A stretch of DNA of 64,000 nt from Phoenix dactylifera (Eukaryota > Streptophyta > Magnoliopsida > Arecales > Arecaceae): NCBI RefSeq assembly GCF_009389715.1, contig NW_024067666.1, forward strand, positions 3,761,001-3,825,000. Direction: 5' to 3'. Numbering within the stretch: position 1 is the stretch's first letter; every line of letters starts with the position of its first letter. Of the stretch, positions 22,801 through 35,100 are shown one piece after another. The notes beneath the pieces are model-generated. The model made no database searches, had not been told where the DNA came from, and saw only the letters and a program-made list of their open reading frames with translations. The translations under genes were made by a program, and so were the position numbers.

Positions 22801-24884
22801 TTTCTGATGATTTACATGGTTTTATTAATAGAAATTGTTTGATGTAGTGAGTCCAAGCCTTTTGTTATGTGAGAAAGGTCTATCTATTTTCTTTAGTTAT
22901 TCAGTTAAACCAATGATTCGTTATTGGAGCAGATAGCAACAACCATTTCATCGGACATGCGTATTTTTGATTTTATGATGGATTTACATGGTTTCATTAA
23001 TGGAAATTGTTTGATGTAGTGAGTCAAAGTCTTTTGTTATGTGTTTGATCCACTACTTTTTATCTATCTGGATTGTGGATTTTACCTGCTTTCATATTTT
23101 GGTATTCTATTGTACTTCTGTAGACATCTTTGACATTGTGTTATCCTAGGCTTCTCAACCTTTTCTGTCCTTTTGCGTTTCTCCATCTTGCTCTTCTCTG
23201 TGTGTTTTCTGGTTCATGCATGACCATCTTGAGGTATTGTTGCTAGCATACTCACTGAGCTACTTTTCTTCATTTTGCCCGTGATGACTAACAAAAGTTT
23301 TTTGGTGCCTGGTGTTAGAGCTCATCACCATTAACTGGCATATGCAGCAAGACTTGAAAAGCTGACTAACAGCTCCATTAATATATTTTCCTTTCCAGTG
23401 CATGCCCCTTCTGGATGCCTCTCTAATTAAGGAAATTGGTTTTGGGGCTGCTGACAATTTGATGCAAATGATATCCCTTATATGCGTTATCCATGTCAGG
23501 TATACGCCCTTGCAAATACTTCCTGAGAGACCAAATTGAAAACCGGTTTGTTTTTTCCCTTTGGAAAATCGAAACTACTAATGTAAATTGGATTGCATGG
23601 AACCCATAATGAAATTCATGACAATTGATTGTGGAATAAGTTCCTGAGGCCTTTTCTATTCCTTTCTCTCTCTTACCATTTAGGGAGTGGCCCAGCATTT
23701 GGTACCTTCTCAAAGTGGTTGTGTTAAATTCTGGTTACATGCTTATATTGTGAAGCAGATAATTGACTAGGCCATGATGAGGTTAAAAGAAACATTTGTT
23801 ATATATTTTGTGTTAGATACATTGTTTATGATGTCTGGATGCAACAAAAGCTGGTATATTGTTTGGCCATTGTGTCTAGTGCCTAACATCCAGGGACTGT
23901 GGGACCTATTACTCACAAGTATTATCTCAGATGAGCTGTTAATGTGGATCAATCAATATTCAGCTCATTAGTTGCTGGTCCAGTGATGTGATAGAGTCAT
24001 GGTTGCACCTTTTATTTGCCAGGGCATTAGGGAAGTTCATGGTATTAGAACACCCTCCTCCCCAATATAACTTCCAATGGTGTGTGGGTTATTTGTAAAG
24101 CCTTCCTGCAACCATTATTATACATGGTAACTACATTCAATCGGTTTGAATACATAAAGATACAACTTATTCTGAAATTAAAAGTCAAAGATCCGTTAAG
24201 CATGTCATTGATTTCATTTTGTTGGTCTTTAGCTGCATTCTTGCTTCAACTCTTTCCTTCAACAGGTATTGTACCAATAGGAGCTGAAGAAATTGACCAG
24301 GGAGAGGACAAAACAGATCATTGTGAAAGGGACAAGGACAAACCAGATGATGATGGCCAACAACATGCTAGTGTGCAGATTGATGACAATCATTCTTCTG
24401 AAGGTGTCTTATCTGTGACACCATTGGAAACTTGCAGGTTCAGCATTTTCTACCTGTTTTCCCTAGTTTAGTTTCAGTTATCTTTCTAAAAAATAATACT
24501 AGAACCACAATACTTTTCAGACCATCGGTCAAACTGTCATTCTTTTCAAGTGCCAAGCCCCCAAGATCCTCTACACTTTCTGTTGGACTTTCTCCTTGGC
24601 TATATACATCTCAGCCTTTCCGAAAGTCTGAAATCCCACTTCTTCATCATAAGCTTGAGAAGCATGTAAATAATGTTCTTGAGGATGATACTCCGGATGC
24701 TCTGAGATGTGATGCATCACCAAGCAATGGTGTGAAGACTGCTTCCCCTAACCGAAAGAGGGTTTCGCCTCCACATAATGGAATTGAATTGCTCCCTAGC
24801 TGCAAGGGTGGCAGGAAGGTGATCCTAAAATCTATTCCTTCATTCCCTTCACTCACTGGTGATGTATCTGAAGATTATCCTTGA
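13808..24884 (+). CDS. TCX: TSO1/TCX-type CRC-domain (tesmin-like CXC) protein, 10 coding exons, 801 aa
   Basis: Nuclear DNA-binding protein of the TSO1/SOL/TCX family, plant LIN54-like subunits of DREAM-type cell-cycle complexes. Exons: 13808-13861, 15248-15405, 15496-16261, 17170-17642, 17732-17806, 19249-19429, 19550-19645, 19724-19790, 24266-24437, 24521-24884; they total 2406 nt with no stop. The N-terminus has the family motif [18 protein letters not shown] (about residues 15-32). Exon 4 carries [13 protein letters not shown]. The first CXC domain (about 496-537: [19 protein letters not shown]) and the second (about 585-625: [19 protein letters not shown]) are joined by the RNPLAFAPK linker. 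All expected cysteines are present. The C-terminal part has a family-typical [15 protein letters not shown] stretch. Intron 8 is 4.5 kb. It is closest to the TSO1/SOL1/SOL2 group; I cannot separate these members by eye. Confidence 0.95.
15406..15495 (+). other. TCX intron 2: 90 nt, length divisible by three, no in-frame stop
   Basis: GTATAT...CATAG with normal splice ends. Read in the frame of the flanking exons it stays open and would encode 30 mostly hydrophobic residues (start [18 protein letters not shown]). Normal splicing is expected because removal restores the family sequence ESRFLIRNSSSDF. Confidence 0.8.
18507..18741. mobile_element. 235-bp inverted-repeat element in TCX intron 5
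   Basis: GATCCTCTATAGTGCATG (18507-18524) and CATGCACCGTAGAGGATC (18724-18741) are inverted copies with two mismatches over 18 bp. The segment, and sequence before it from about 18385 (GGCCAGTGGGCAATGGGCTG), is GC-richer than the intron around it. Probably a small DNA transposon or part of a larger insertion. No target duplication was recognised. Confidence 0.6.
19791..24265 (+). other. TCX intron 8 (4475 bp)
   Basis: A long intron between the end of the second CXC domain and the acidic exon 9 ([12 protein letters not shown]). Apart from the tandem duplication at 22700-23042, I see no gene. Short open frames inside (for example 20301-20618) lack any recognised domain. Confidence 0.75.
22700..23042. 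repeat. 171-bp tandem duplication in TCX intron 8
   Basis: Copies 22700-22870 and 22871-23042 both contain GAGAAAG, TTTAGTTATTCAGTTAAACC, TTATTGGAGCAGATA, ATTTTTGATTT, TTTACATGGTTT and AATTGTTTGATGTAGTGAGT. They differ at scattered positions only. Confidence 0.9.
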
Positions 24885-25400
24885 ACTATTCCGCAATTTC
24901 TTTTCATTTGTCCACATGTAGCTGAGGTATGCCTTCTTTGTGCTCTTTATATGTTGTTATAATATTTCAATTTCGTCTATGAGTCATTTTTTTTTTATTT
25001 TTTTGGATCAGGTTGTTGTGAAGTTGCATGAGATTTGAGAAAGAAGACTTCCACACGTTACCATCCCTCGCTTCATAAGAGTCCTTGCACTGGATGAAAC
25101 TCTAGTGTGACCTGGTGAAGTATAAATAGCAAGTGTCAATCATGGTTAAAGAACCGAGCTATGTTTAGATTTTCGTGTTGTATGATGCTTGTCTGATACT
25201 TTTCTGTTCGTTTTGCATCTTTCTTCACGTGTACTGTCTTCCTATTTCACTAAATTTATGAAGAGACCATTGTCTATTGCACTTCTCTTTTTCTTTTTCT
25301 CATTGTAAATAGAAGATGATAGATGCCTAATTCTCAACTGTTGTTGTGCCATTGTAGCTGGTAGGAAGATGAATAAACCTTCTGCATCTGGGTTGGCAAT
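24885..25400 (+). other. 3' UTR of the TCX gene with an intron at 24927-25011
   Basis: After the stop codon the transcript region has a good donor GCTGAG|GTATGC at 24927 and a T-rich acceptor TTTGGATCAG|GTTG ending at 25011. The inferred exon junction is 42 nt after the stop. A polyadenylation-like AATAAA occurs at 25372-25377. Both are inferences from sequence signals. Confidence 0.55.
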
Positions 25401-25823
25401 TCATTCAAGGTGGTAAAATATGCACGCATGCGTGCTGGTGCAGTCCATCCCTTTTTGGTGTGTCTTCCCATTTTGTTTTTCTTTATTTGTTTTCCTTATT
25501 CTGAACTGGTCGATTGATGTCCACTGCAATGTATGTTTGCAGCCATGCCTCCCCTTGGTAGTGGCTAATCAGAGATATAATTCAACATATGGACTAGGAT
25601 CTGTGGCCTTGTTCTTTGGTGGGGCAGATGCTTTTATCCAGGGATTTGTAAATAAACATGGAAATCAAATGATTTCAAATATACAACATAGTTGCTGATG
25701 GAGATGGGAATTGGGTGAGTAAGCAGGGAAGCTTACAATGATCGAAGCAGATTGTGCTAAAAGAGTTTCTATTTTTTAAGATAAACCTGCTTGGGTGATG
25801 CCTGTTTGAAAGTTCAAGCATTA
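25401..25823. other. Spacer downstream of the TCX gene
   Basis: No supported gene. An open frame at 25420-25698 shows no recognisable domain. Confidence 0.45.
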
Positions 25824-26063
25824 GAGGTATGTTTGGTTGCCTGGAAGAGGCTTAAGCCCAGTATGAGCAAGCTGGAGCCTGCTGTAATGCACAATAGCAT
25901 GTCATGAACATGCCATACCATGGCATATTGCAATTATATATTACTGACAAAATAAGTAGTTTTAAACATTTGTCGGTTGAGTTTAGCTCAAAATATAGAG
26001 ATTGATTTCATGATGATCAAAATTTTGCACGGCATGGTGAGGAATGCTTACAATCCAAACATC
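25824..26063. mobile_element. Candidate Tourist-like MITE, 240 bp
   Basis: The left end GAGGTATGTTTGG and right end CCAAACATC are inverted relatives (GATGTTTGG on the opposite strand, with a 4-base gap). TTA flanks both sides (25821-25823 and 26064-26066), the PIF/Harbinger-type target duplication. AT-rich and non-coding inside. Confidence 0.5.
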
Positions 26064-26365
26064 TTAATTAGAAGTCTCTTAATTTTAATTTCTCAATTTT
26101 ATATATATATATATATATTCTAATATTGCCCCTATTCTTAAATAAATATTTTTAAATATGCTTAAAATATTTCCTGCTCATTATGCCGTCATGCCATCAT
26201 CTTAGAATCCTAACATCATTTAAAAAGTCTCTCTATAGGTATCCCTGGTCACTCGCAATCTCCTATCATCTGGAGTCGAGTTGTTAAGAGTTCCTGATTT
26301 TCATTGTGTCGTACAATATCCAAGGTTTTCTTTTTCACTCCAAGGCACTGTTCTTCATGCTGGTA

Positions 26366-26461
26366 GATATGCACCACCCTTTTGTGATTCATTGAGTGAT
26401 ATGCACCACCCTTTTGTGATTCATTGAGTGATATGCACTGCCTTGTTTTGACTCATTGAGT
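26366..26461. repeat. 32-bp tandem repeat, three copies
   Basis: GATATGCACCACCCTTTTGT plus GATTCATTGAGT occurs at 26366-26397 and, identically, at 26398-26429; a third, diverged copy is 26430-26461. Confidence 0.95.
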
Positions 26462-26642
26462 GAATTGCTTAAGCTCAGGGTCCTTCCTTCCAAAGGGAGT
26501 TCTCTAGCATTTTCTTCACAAGTCCTCTTATTAGTTTTCAAAATCATTGATTTTTGATAAAATAATTGAATTCTAATTATTAACTCAAGTTGCTTAGGAG
26601 CAAAATCCTTGCCTCGTTCCATTAAAAAAAAAAAGCAACTCA

Positions 26643-26643
<1 letters not shown>

Positions 26644-26702
<59 letters not shown>
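26644..26702. repeat. TA dinucleotide microsatellite (about 59 bp)
   Basis: Uninterrupted TA repeats preceded by an A run. Similar sequence containing CAAAATCCTTGCYT lies on both sides of it (about 26600 and 26800). Confidence 0.95.
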
Positions 26703-26705
<3 letters not shown>

Positions 26706-26849
26706 GTAGAGGCTGTTTTTGTGTTTTGAACCCATAATTTCCAAGGCGCGATAAAGCAATCTACTTATCTGTTTCCATGAATTGGTAAATTGCTTAGGCA
26801 CAAAATCCTTGCTTGATTCCATAGAGTTACCTGGCATTTGCACTTGCAC

Positions 26850-29800
26850 CTTGAATTTTTAGTGCTTCATTTAATGCCAACCAAATATTGTCTTGTTGGA
26901 TCTTGAACTTTAAGTGCTTAGATAATAATTAACCAATATTCATATGCCTTTTTGATTATGCTTACTTTTGTTTATATGGCCTTTGATTGGATGAAAAACA
27001 TACCAATGGACCATATTTACTGGAAGCTGTTGATAGACCTCACCTACAAGAAAAAAAGCATCCCTTGCTCGGGGATCTTCATGGCCTTACAACTTCATAG
27101 AAGCTTTTTTTTTTTTAAAAAAAAAGAAAAAAAACTTGAGAGAGAATAAAATTGTGATAGTAACGGACAAAACCAAGTAAGCTTCTTGATAAAAAGATGT
27201 TTCCTTATTTGTTTGAGGCAAGGCATTGCTGCCTGTTGATTGACCTCTGCTGCTAATCGACTGAAATGTAGTTTCTGCTTTGGACAAGGCAAACCCTAAA
27301 AGGATGCTTCCTCGATCGAAATTGGCAAATTTATCACAAGTTTAATAAGACATAGGGGTACTGGGATGATAGCTCTTTGGAGGAAGATAGAATCATGTTG
27401 TCAAGATGCTGATTTCAATCTGATTTAGGAAGATTTAGCTAACTCAAGCAGCTCTAGAAGAGAATTCCATACTTCAACAAAGAAATATGGTATAACAAAC
27501 GAGATATTTCACAATTGACATGAGACCCAAGACTTAACCTAGAGTTATAGAAGAAATCGACTTTGCTAAAAGAAAAATAAGTATATTCTTTTTATTCTAT
27601 ACTCATTCCGCTTCCATTTTTTTCCTAGTCCAATCTTATCATTTTTTTCACTTTTCACTGTTTGTTCCAAAATATCTACAAGACTTTTTCGAAGCTGTAG
27701 AAACACCAGCATCCAGCCCATATCTGTAAAAAGCTTTTAAATAAAGCACATCACGTATATAGGCTTTTTATAGACATAAACAAGTACCCAAATAGATAAC
27801 TTTTGTTCATTGATTTTTGAAAAAAGAAATAAAGGGTCAGGACAACATGGACATATCTATCTGCATTTTGTTATTATTGAGTCCTACAAATTGTTTTCTG
27901 CTACCCGTTTTAGTAGACAATTCGTATTCATACGTTGAGAACTCGTATGGTTTCTTATATGGTTTATGTCTTGAATAACATATCTGAAAGAGTTCACTAT
28001 GAGGAGAACCCATGTAGTATTATTGCGATGACCCAAGCCAACATGTATCAAACCCAACCAATTAAAATTGCAAACTTGTTTTGTAATTAATTTCTGGTCT
28101 GCTAACTCAAAATATGTAATCAGCTAGGTGATAACATGGCTGGGGCCACAAGCTAAATTGCCGGCATCCTTAATGAATATGCCAGTATAATTTTCTTTAT
28201 AGTTCTCTTTCGGTCGAAATTAGCAGTAGCCTCACCTCTTTTCAATCCTTCTATAGTAGAGATTTTCAGATATTATGGCTTCTTTTAAAAAATGAATCAA
28301 TAATGCACAATGAATCACCGATCATCTTCTGATCACACCGACATGCGCAATAATTAGTGAATATTTCCTCACCCAAATATTTGATAATGTAATAACACCG
28401 CTAATTCATCGATAATTTTTCTTTTCAATACACATGCATAAGCACGTGCATTATAACTAGTTTATAGAAAAAATTGCATCTCATGCGATAAAATTACAGG
28501 CAAACGACTGCGCCGTGACCTTACTCTAGGAGAATGCTCGCATTTTTTTCTGTTGTGGTATTTAGGTCCCATATAAGATTAATGGTTTGACTAATTTTCT
28601 ATTAAGTTATGAACTAAAATGTTGGATCAAAATAAATTTTAGGAGGTTATGCATAGGTTTTTTAAACTATTGGAGATTAGTATAGTTTATCTCTAATCTT
28701 AAGAGGATTTTTATAATTTACTGTAAATTAAAAGCTCTGCTTGAGTAGTCCTAAATCAAATAGAAATAGATTAGCTTTGGTTGGATTTTTTTTTTTTAAA
28801 AAAGCAATTCATATATAAATGAGGTTTAATTTGTTGAATCATTCCAAAACCTGATCTGACCTCAATTTCATGTTCCTTGAAGGAGGGTTTATGTGAAACT
28901 AATGTATGTTTCCAATAGCAAGTATATTAACCTCTCTTAATGTCTCCAAACAAGTGTGCTGGCTCGCCCCATAGCTGGATCTGCAGTACAATTCCACTTG
29001 CGGTTCACAGCGATGAAGGTTGGAAGGTCAAGATCAAATAAATCTTCACATACTTTGGAGATTAGCCCTACACTAGAGGCATACCCTCTTATTAGTGAAA
29101 AACATTATATATGGATGATATATTTTAAAAACATTTTTTTTTTAAAATGATGTTCTCAAGAGTTAATAAAAAATAAGTTTTCAATATATGGACACAACTA
29201 TTAGTAAAGTAGTAAATTATAGCATTATCATAAACATACACAAGAACAAAAATTATGAAAATGCCTTGTCAATATCCAGTTTTATGTCTAGATGATTAAT
29301 GAGCAATAATATTTTACAAACATGTTGATGGATAGAGGAGCACCACCACCTCTTGTCTACCTTTAAGCCAGTATTAAAGGAATGAGTTACAAAACATTTA
29401 ATTGGAAGAGAGAAAGAGATATTTAATTGGAAGAGATAAAGAGATATCTTCTGTGATCTTTCTACTAATGCTTTCTAGATATGCAACTCTTGCTTTGCAT
29501 ATCTTTGGAGTCATGGAGTTATTTGTTGTAGGATCAACTACACCGTCGAAAAGGAGAAATTATGCATGCACCAAGCGGCGTGCATGTCGCCACTCACAAC
29601 CGCTCATTCCTATAGAGGTGCATCGAGATACGTGCTTGATGAGTAGAGCCTACAAGAATATGCAGCTATGATCGGTGGCGTGCTCCGCTATGCGGTGCAT
29701 CCACAGTAGAGAATAATTTCTCGTCAAAAAGTCGTCATAAAAATACTTTGTACTACATCAATCCCACATTAGTTATACCAATCTATTAGTGCCATACCAT

Positions 29801-30300
29801 CACAAGGAACTTTTTGTATGTCTTTATGATATATTTTGGCATTAATCACTATCATTAATTAATCACGTTATGTACACATTCTACGGTGCCAAGTTTTTCT
29901 TTTTTTCTTCTACCAGTTAAGAAAGTCATATAACCATCAGAAAATTATTAAAACCAGGAATTATTAAATCAGGAATAAAAAGAAACTTGAGGATGCAATT
30001 ACAAGAGACAGCAACAGCACCGGATGCAGCGTCCATGGACTAGTCCTAATATAATGACTCTATCTAATAATTTAATGAATGCACTTACTTTTGTTAGTAG
30101 AATTTAGTGCCATTAGAAGAGGGATTGTGCCAGAGTTGGTGGATAGCCTTCTTGTTCATTGCATAGTTCCATGCAATTACTGCCCATAATTCTCCAATTG
30201 CACTCTTAATCCCAAAAATCTACCAATTTTGGCACCCAGAATTAATTTCCTGCGCTCTGTTTTATTTGCCTCTGCTTTCCTCCTGTCATCAAAACAGAAC
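26850..30300. other. Long AT-rich spacer without recognised gene
   Basis: No gene supported on either strand. A T/A fold-back (T run then A run) is at about 27104-27136. A frame at 29402-29671 looks accidental. The stretch near 29755-29790 (TCAATCCCACATTAGTTATA) resembles the start of other plant repeats but was not resolved. Confidence 0.5.
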
Positions 30301-30460
30301 AGGGGAGGTCAATATTAGATAAGGAGAAGAATCCACATACACAGAGAGAGAGAGAGAGGAGGGAGAGAGAAGGGGGGGAGGGAGTTCTTTTTTGCTAGAG
30401 AAGCGGTTGGATCTTTCGGTACAGCTGCTGGCAAAAAAACGATTCGATCTTTTTCATGGT
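30301..30460 (+). promoter_or_regulatory. Likely transcription start region and first leader exon of the NET1 gene
   Basis: A purine-rich GA tract (30342-30358 and onward to 30380) precedes GAAGCGGTTGGATCTTTC and a candidate donor TTTTCATG|GTATGC near 30459. The region between here and the start codon at 32147 would then be a leader intron with an acceptor I cannot fix (candidates near 31800 and 31942). Confidence 0.4.
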
Positions 30461-30631
30461 ATGCTCTTATTCTTGCAAAAAAGGATTGTTTTTCCATGTT
30501 TTGATTGTAGTTTTCTATGTTTGATTAAATTTCAGCTGCAGACATACCATTTCTTGTGTTCTTCTAAGCGTTTGTTCCATAGGATTCGGTGCCATAGGCT
30601 GGGTCATTTTCATATTGTGATGGAAATTCAG

Positions 30632-31303
30632 GTGCCTTTTTTGCATCACTTTCAATTATCTATTATCCTTAAAAAATTTGTAAAACTTCAATCCTTTTAA
30701 AATTTTTAAAAAATAAATAGGTTGGTCTGGCTGATTGTTTTTTAAAAACATAAACATAGTACCAGCGATGATTGCAGCGATGAAGATAGTCGAGGTATTG
30801 ATGGTGTTGGTGGCGGGGCAATAATAATAGGGTAGAGGTGGAGATGACGGTGATTACAGGGGCAATAGTGGCAAAGGTGCTAGTGATGTGGCAAGCAATA
30901 GTGGCGGTGATGCGGCGGATATGGTGGTAGGGATAATGGTGGCGATGGTGTCAACTATATGATGGAGGCAGTAGCGGTGTGTCGGTAATGATAATGATGG
31001 TGATGGAAGTGCTATTGACAAGTTATGAACGACGATGATAATAACAATGGGGCGGTGAGGATGGAATGACATCGTAGGTGGTCGAAATAGTAGTGGGGAG
31101 ACGAGGACGGTGGTGGTATAAAACTTGAGTTCGTTATTTTTAAAAAAAATATTAAAAATTAGAATTTCTACTTTCATTTTTATAGAAATAATGAAAATAT
31201 TTTTTTTTAAAAAATAGCAAATAAAAAAGAGCCACCAAAATGTTTTCTGTCTTTATTTTAAAAAAATAGAAGATAAGAAACAAAATCAATACAAAATAGG
31301 CCC
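30632..31303. mobile_element. Candidate MITE enclosing a purine-rich GGTGAT-type block
   Basis: The left end GTGCCTTTTTTGCAT and right end (reverse complement GGGCCTATTTTGTAT) match at 12 of 15 positions. TTA follows the right end, TCA precedes the left. Inside, 30770-31110 is a degenerate G/A/T repeat (GGTGGTGAT-like words) on the plus strand. It lies in the presumed leader intron of the NET1 gene. Confidence 0.35.
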
Positions 31304-32146
31304 TTAATGTCTTAGATTATGTTTTTTCCATTCATTCTTCATTTCCTAATCACTGAATGAATTGGCTTTCTGGTACTTGGTTATGGCTTCAATTGATCAG
31401 CGAGTCTTGCTGCTTGTAGAAAATAAAAATCTTTGGGAACTTTATCGGCGTTTTTGGTCTCTAACCACAGCTGTTATCTGCCCTGCATGTAATTTCTGTT
31501 TTGGTTGAGCTTCCATTCTTCAATTGATCCATTTGTTCCATGCTCGGATTAAAACTTGGTTACAGATGGTGGACTCAGTCTTAGGCTTGCTGGGTTTTTG
31601 AATGTATGATGATGTAGTTGCTGAAATTATTTGAATTGCTGTTGAAGGTGGAGCCTTTGGATTGATTTCTTCAAAGGAGGCTTTGTTCCTGCTTCTTCAT
31701 TTTCTTTATCTTTCCACTGTCTACTGCTGCTGTCTTTAACATCACTCTTTAGTGACCCATTTGTTGTTTTCTGATGTGATCGCTGTTCATCAGGTGATTT
31801 TTGTAGCAAGAAAGCGAGTACTCAACTAACTTATCAGGTTCCTAATGTTTGTTATACGGATGAGGTATTCTTCATGCACCACCGACAGTTTTAGATTTAC
31901 TTCTGTATTTCTAAACCTGATCTAATTTGCATTGTCCTGTAGGTGATTCAGAACTCATCGAATTTGGAATACGGGACTTCATATAGATTTCGTTAACATT
32001 CATTGAACTGAGTTGCTTTATGAATTGAGTTTGGCGAATATGTTCAGATTTTCTGGTTTGACCTGTCACCTAGGCTTTTATATTGGTAAAAATATCGAGC
32101 CTTTGTAAGACTAGATCAGATAGCTTTGGTTTGCTTGCTTGGAGAG

Positions 32147-35100
32147 ATGGAAAAGTTGACGCGTGCTGAATCCGGACGCTTGTATTCATGGTGGTGGGCT
32201 AGTCATATCAGCCCAAAGAATTCTAAATGGCTCCAGGAAAACCTTGCAGGTATGCATTCTTGCTTCATGGCTGTCTCGTTACCGTTTGATACCATGGATA
32301 GAGTTTCAGTAGAGGAAGGTTTTCTTACAAAATTTATGAACTCTACTGTAAGCATGAATGCCAGAGTTATGGGTAGTGTTTCAGTAAAGGAAGGTTTTCT
32401 TTCAAAATTTATGAACTCTACTGTAAGCATAAATGCCTGAGTTATCCTGTTCAAAGAACTCAAGGTTGCGCTTTTAGAATTTAGATTACTTTATAATGCT
32501 CCCAGTTATACACTCGAGCAGATGCATAAGATTACAGTTCAGGAACAAAATTAATAAGAGACTTGAAATCCTATAGATAACATAATCGAACATTGGTAGT
32601 TCGTTCGGCGACAGGTATGAGTTTTTAATGAAAACAGAGAATTGGCATCATATTTTAGCTGTTCGTGGATCGTACTTCGACAAGTTCCAGGAATTGTGCA
32701 TTTCACCATAAAGATACAAAATGTTCAACCAAGGAAAGAGATTTTGTGCCATGCGCAGGTTTTATGATGGCTGTACCAGCTTTGGCTGGCTGCTCAACAC
32801 ACTTAAAGCAGCCCATAGCTTACCAGATGAGATAGCTAAAAGTAGTGCAGATCAGAACTCCATTTCTTGCCACTATGGTTCAATCCTTGTTGCTTCATCT
32901 GTAATTTGTTATCTATTGTACTATATCTTTCTTAATTGATATCATCCATGCATCATATATGCATGTATGTGGGTTTATTCTACTTTTCATCCTTAACAAG
33001 TTTTAAGAATTTTGTTTGATAAAAGGAATGCATTCTCAAGGACAAGTTTGAAAAAGGAGGATGCTGTTTTATTTAATTATAATTTGATGCAAAACTTTGA
33101 AGGATATTGTCGTTGGTGAAGCTTTTCTCCAAAGGCATGCACATAGATGTGATTAATGAGTTGGAGCCTACTCTTTTTGTTATTTATGTTTAGGAATTGT
33201 TCTCTCTTGGTCTCCTCTTCTTCATAGTTTATGTTGAGAAAAGTCTCTGAGTAAACTTAGAGTTGACTTAGTGTTAAAAAACTTGTCTTAGATTCCTTTC
33301 ATTTGGTTGGGTCTTATCTTTTTCTTTTTGGTTATGGATGCTGCATGTTTAGATCTTTCACTAAGATCACGCACGTATGTGGGCAGACATGGACAACAAG
33401 ATCAAAGAAATGATCGAGCTCGTAGATGAAGATGCTGATACCTTTGCAAAAAGAGCAGAAATGTTCTATAAGAAACGGCCCGAGCTTATGAAATTGGTAG
33501 AGGAATTTTACCGAACGTACCGTGCTTTAGCAGAAAGACATGATCATGCCACTAGAGCACTTCGACAGGCTCATCGAACAATGGCAGAAGCATTTCCCAA
33601 CCAAATCCCGTCAGTATTAACTGATGAGATGCCTCCACCCATCCATGAACTGTTTGATGACTTTCAGAAGGATGCTTTGGGCGGGTCTTCACATTTGAAT
33701 GAGATGTTTGCATCTGGGGAGGAGACTACCTATTCAAATACCAGTGAAGAGAGGGCAAGACAAGGCTTGGATGTCCAAGAGGAGCAAGGAAAAGGTTCGG
33801 AGTATAAGCTACTGGAAAATGAAATTCTGCGATTGCTGATGGAAAACCAGGAGCTCGAGAGCCAAATTATGTCAGAGTCAGTCCATGCTAGCAGCGCTGA
33901 AACTGAAGTACGAAGCCTAAAAGACACCCTCTCTGAATTAAAATCTGAGAAAGAAGCTGCCATTCTTCAATTCCAGCAATCTATGGAAAGGATGGCTAGC
34001 CTGGAGATGGAAATATCCTGCTCCCGAGAAGACATTAGAAAGCTTAACAATGAGATGTTTATAGGAGCTAAGAATCTGAATGTTGCACAAGAGAAATGTC
34101 TTCTGCTGGAGAAAGCAAATCAATCTCTAGAGTTGGAGCTAAAGCAGATCATTAACAAACATGAAGAAGAAAAGGTTACTCATTTGCAGAACCTGAAACA
34201 AATGGAGGAGCTGTTAGAGAAGAATGCACTGTTGGAAAACTCTCTCTCAAATCTAAATGTTGAGTTAGAGAGATTAACAGAGAAGATAAAGACATTAGAA
34301 GACTCCTGTGGATGTTTCTGTGGCAAGATTTCCATCCATCCATCTGAAAAGGCTGTGCTGGTCTCCCAGGTAGAGGCTACTCTGCAGAATACGGCAAAGC
34401 GTTTGGAGAAAAATACATTGGAGAACTCCCTGTCTGATGTGAACATCAAACTGGAAGATTTGAGAGGAACGCTGGAAGGCCTTGAGAAACACTGTCAGTC
34501 TCTTCATGATCAAAATTCTGAACTTCTTGCTGAAAAGAGTTCTCTTGTCTCCAAGGTAGATGTTTCAAGAACCATTCCTCCAACCTCGTTCTTTGGCCCA
34601 TTGGCTATTGCAAGATCTGTTTTTCTTTTTATACTTGTCCTTTATATTGATGTTTCTATTTTTTTGAGATTCATAATATGTTTCTGTAGCTGTTTTTATT
34701 TTCCTTTGAAAAAAAAAGAAAGAAAGAAAACAACTCATGTGTTTTCCTAGAATTCTTTTCATTATTCTTTCCTTGGCAGTAAATCCTGACGACATTGATG
34801 CCTCAGGTGGAGAGCATTAGCAAGAGTCTGGAAAACTTGGAAAGTAAGTATGCAGAATTAGTAAACAAATACTTAAATTTAGAGAGGGAGAAAGATTTGA
34901 CACTACATCAAGTCATGAAGCTAGAGGAGTTACTGAAACTAGAAAAGGAAGCGCATCGAGCTGTTATCCAGTCTCGCAGGAGTCAGCTGAATACTTTAGA
35001 AAACGAGATCTTTTCCTTACAAGAAGAAATTCAATGTAGAGAGGAGGAGCTCGAAGTGGAAGAGCATAAACTTTTAAGTGCCCAGATTGAGATTTTTATC

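Noticed and set aside
29755-29850. TCAATCCCACATTAGTT stretch as another TRIM LTR
   Set aside because: It resembles the LTR motif, but no second direct repeat, PBS or PPT was found nearby.
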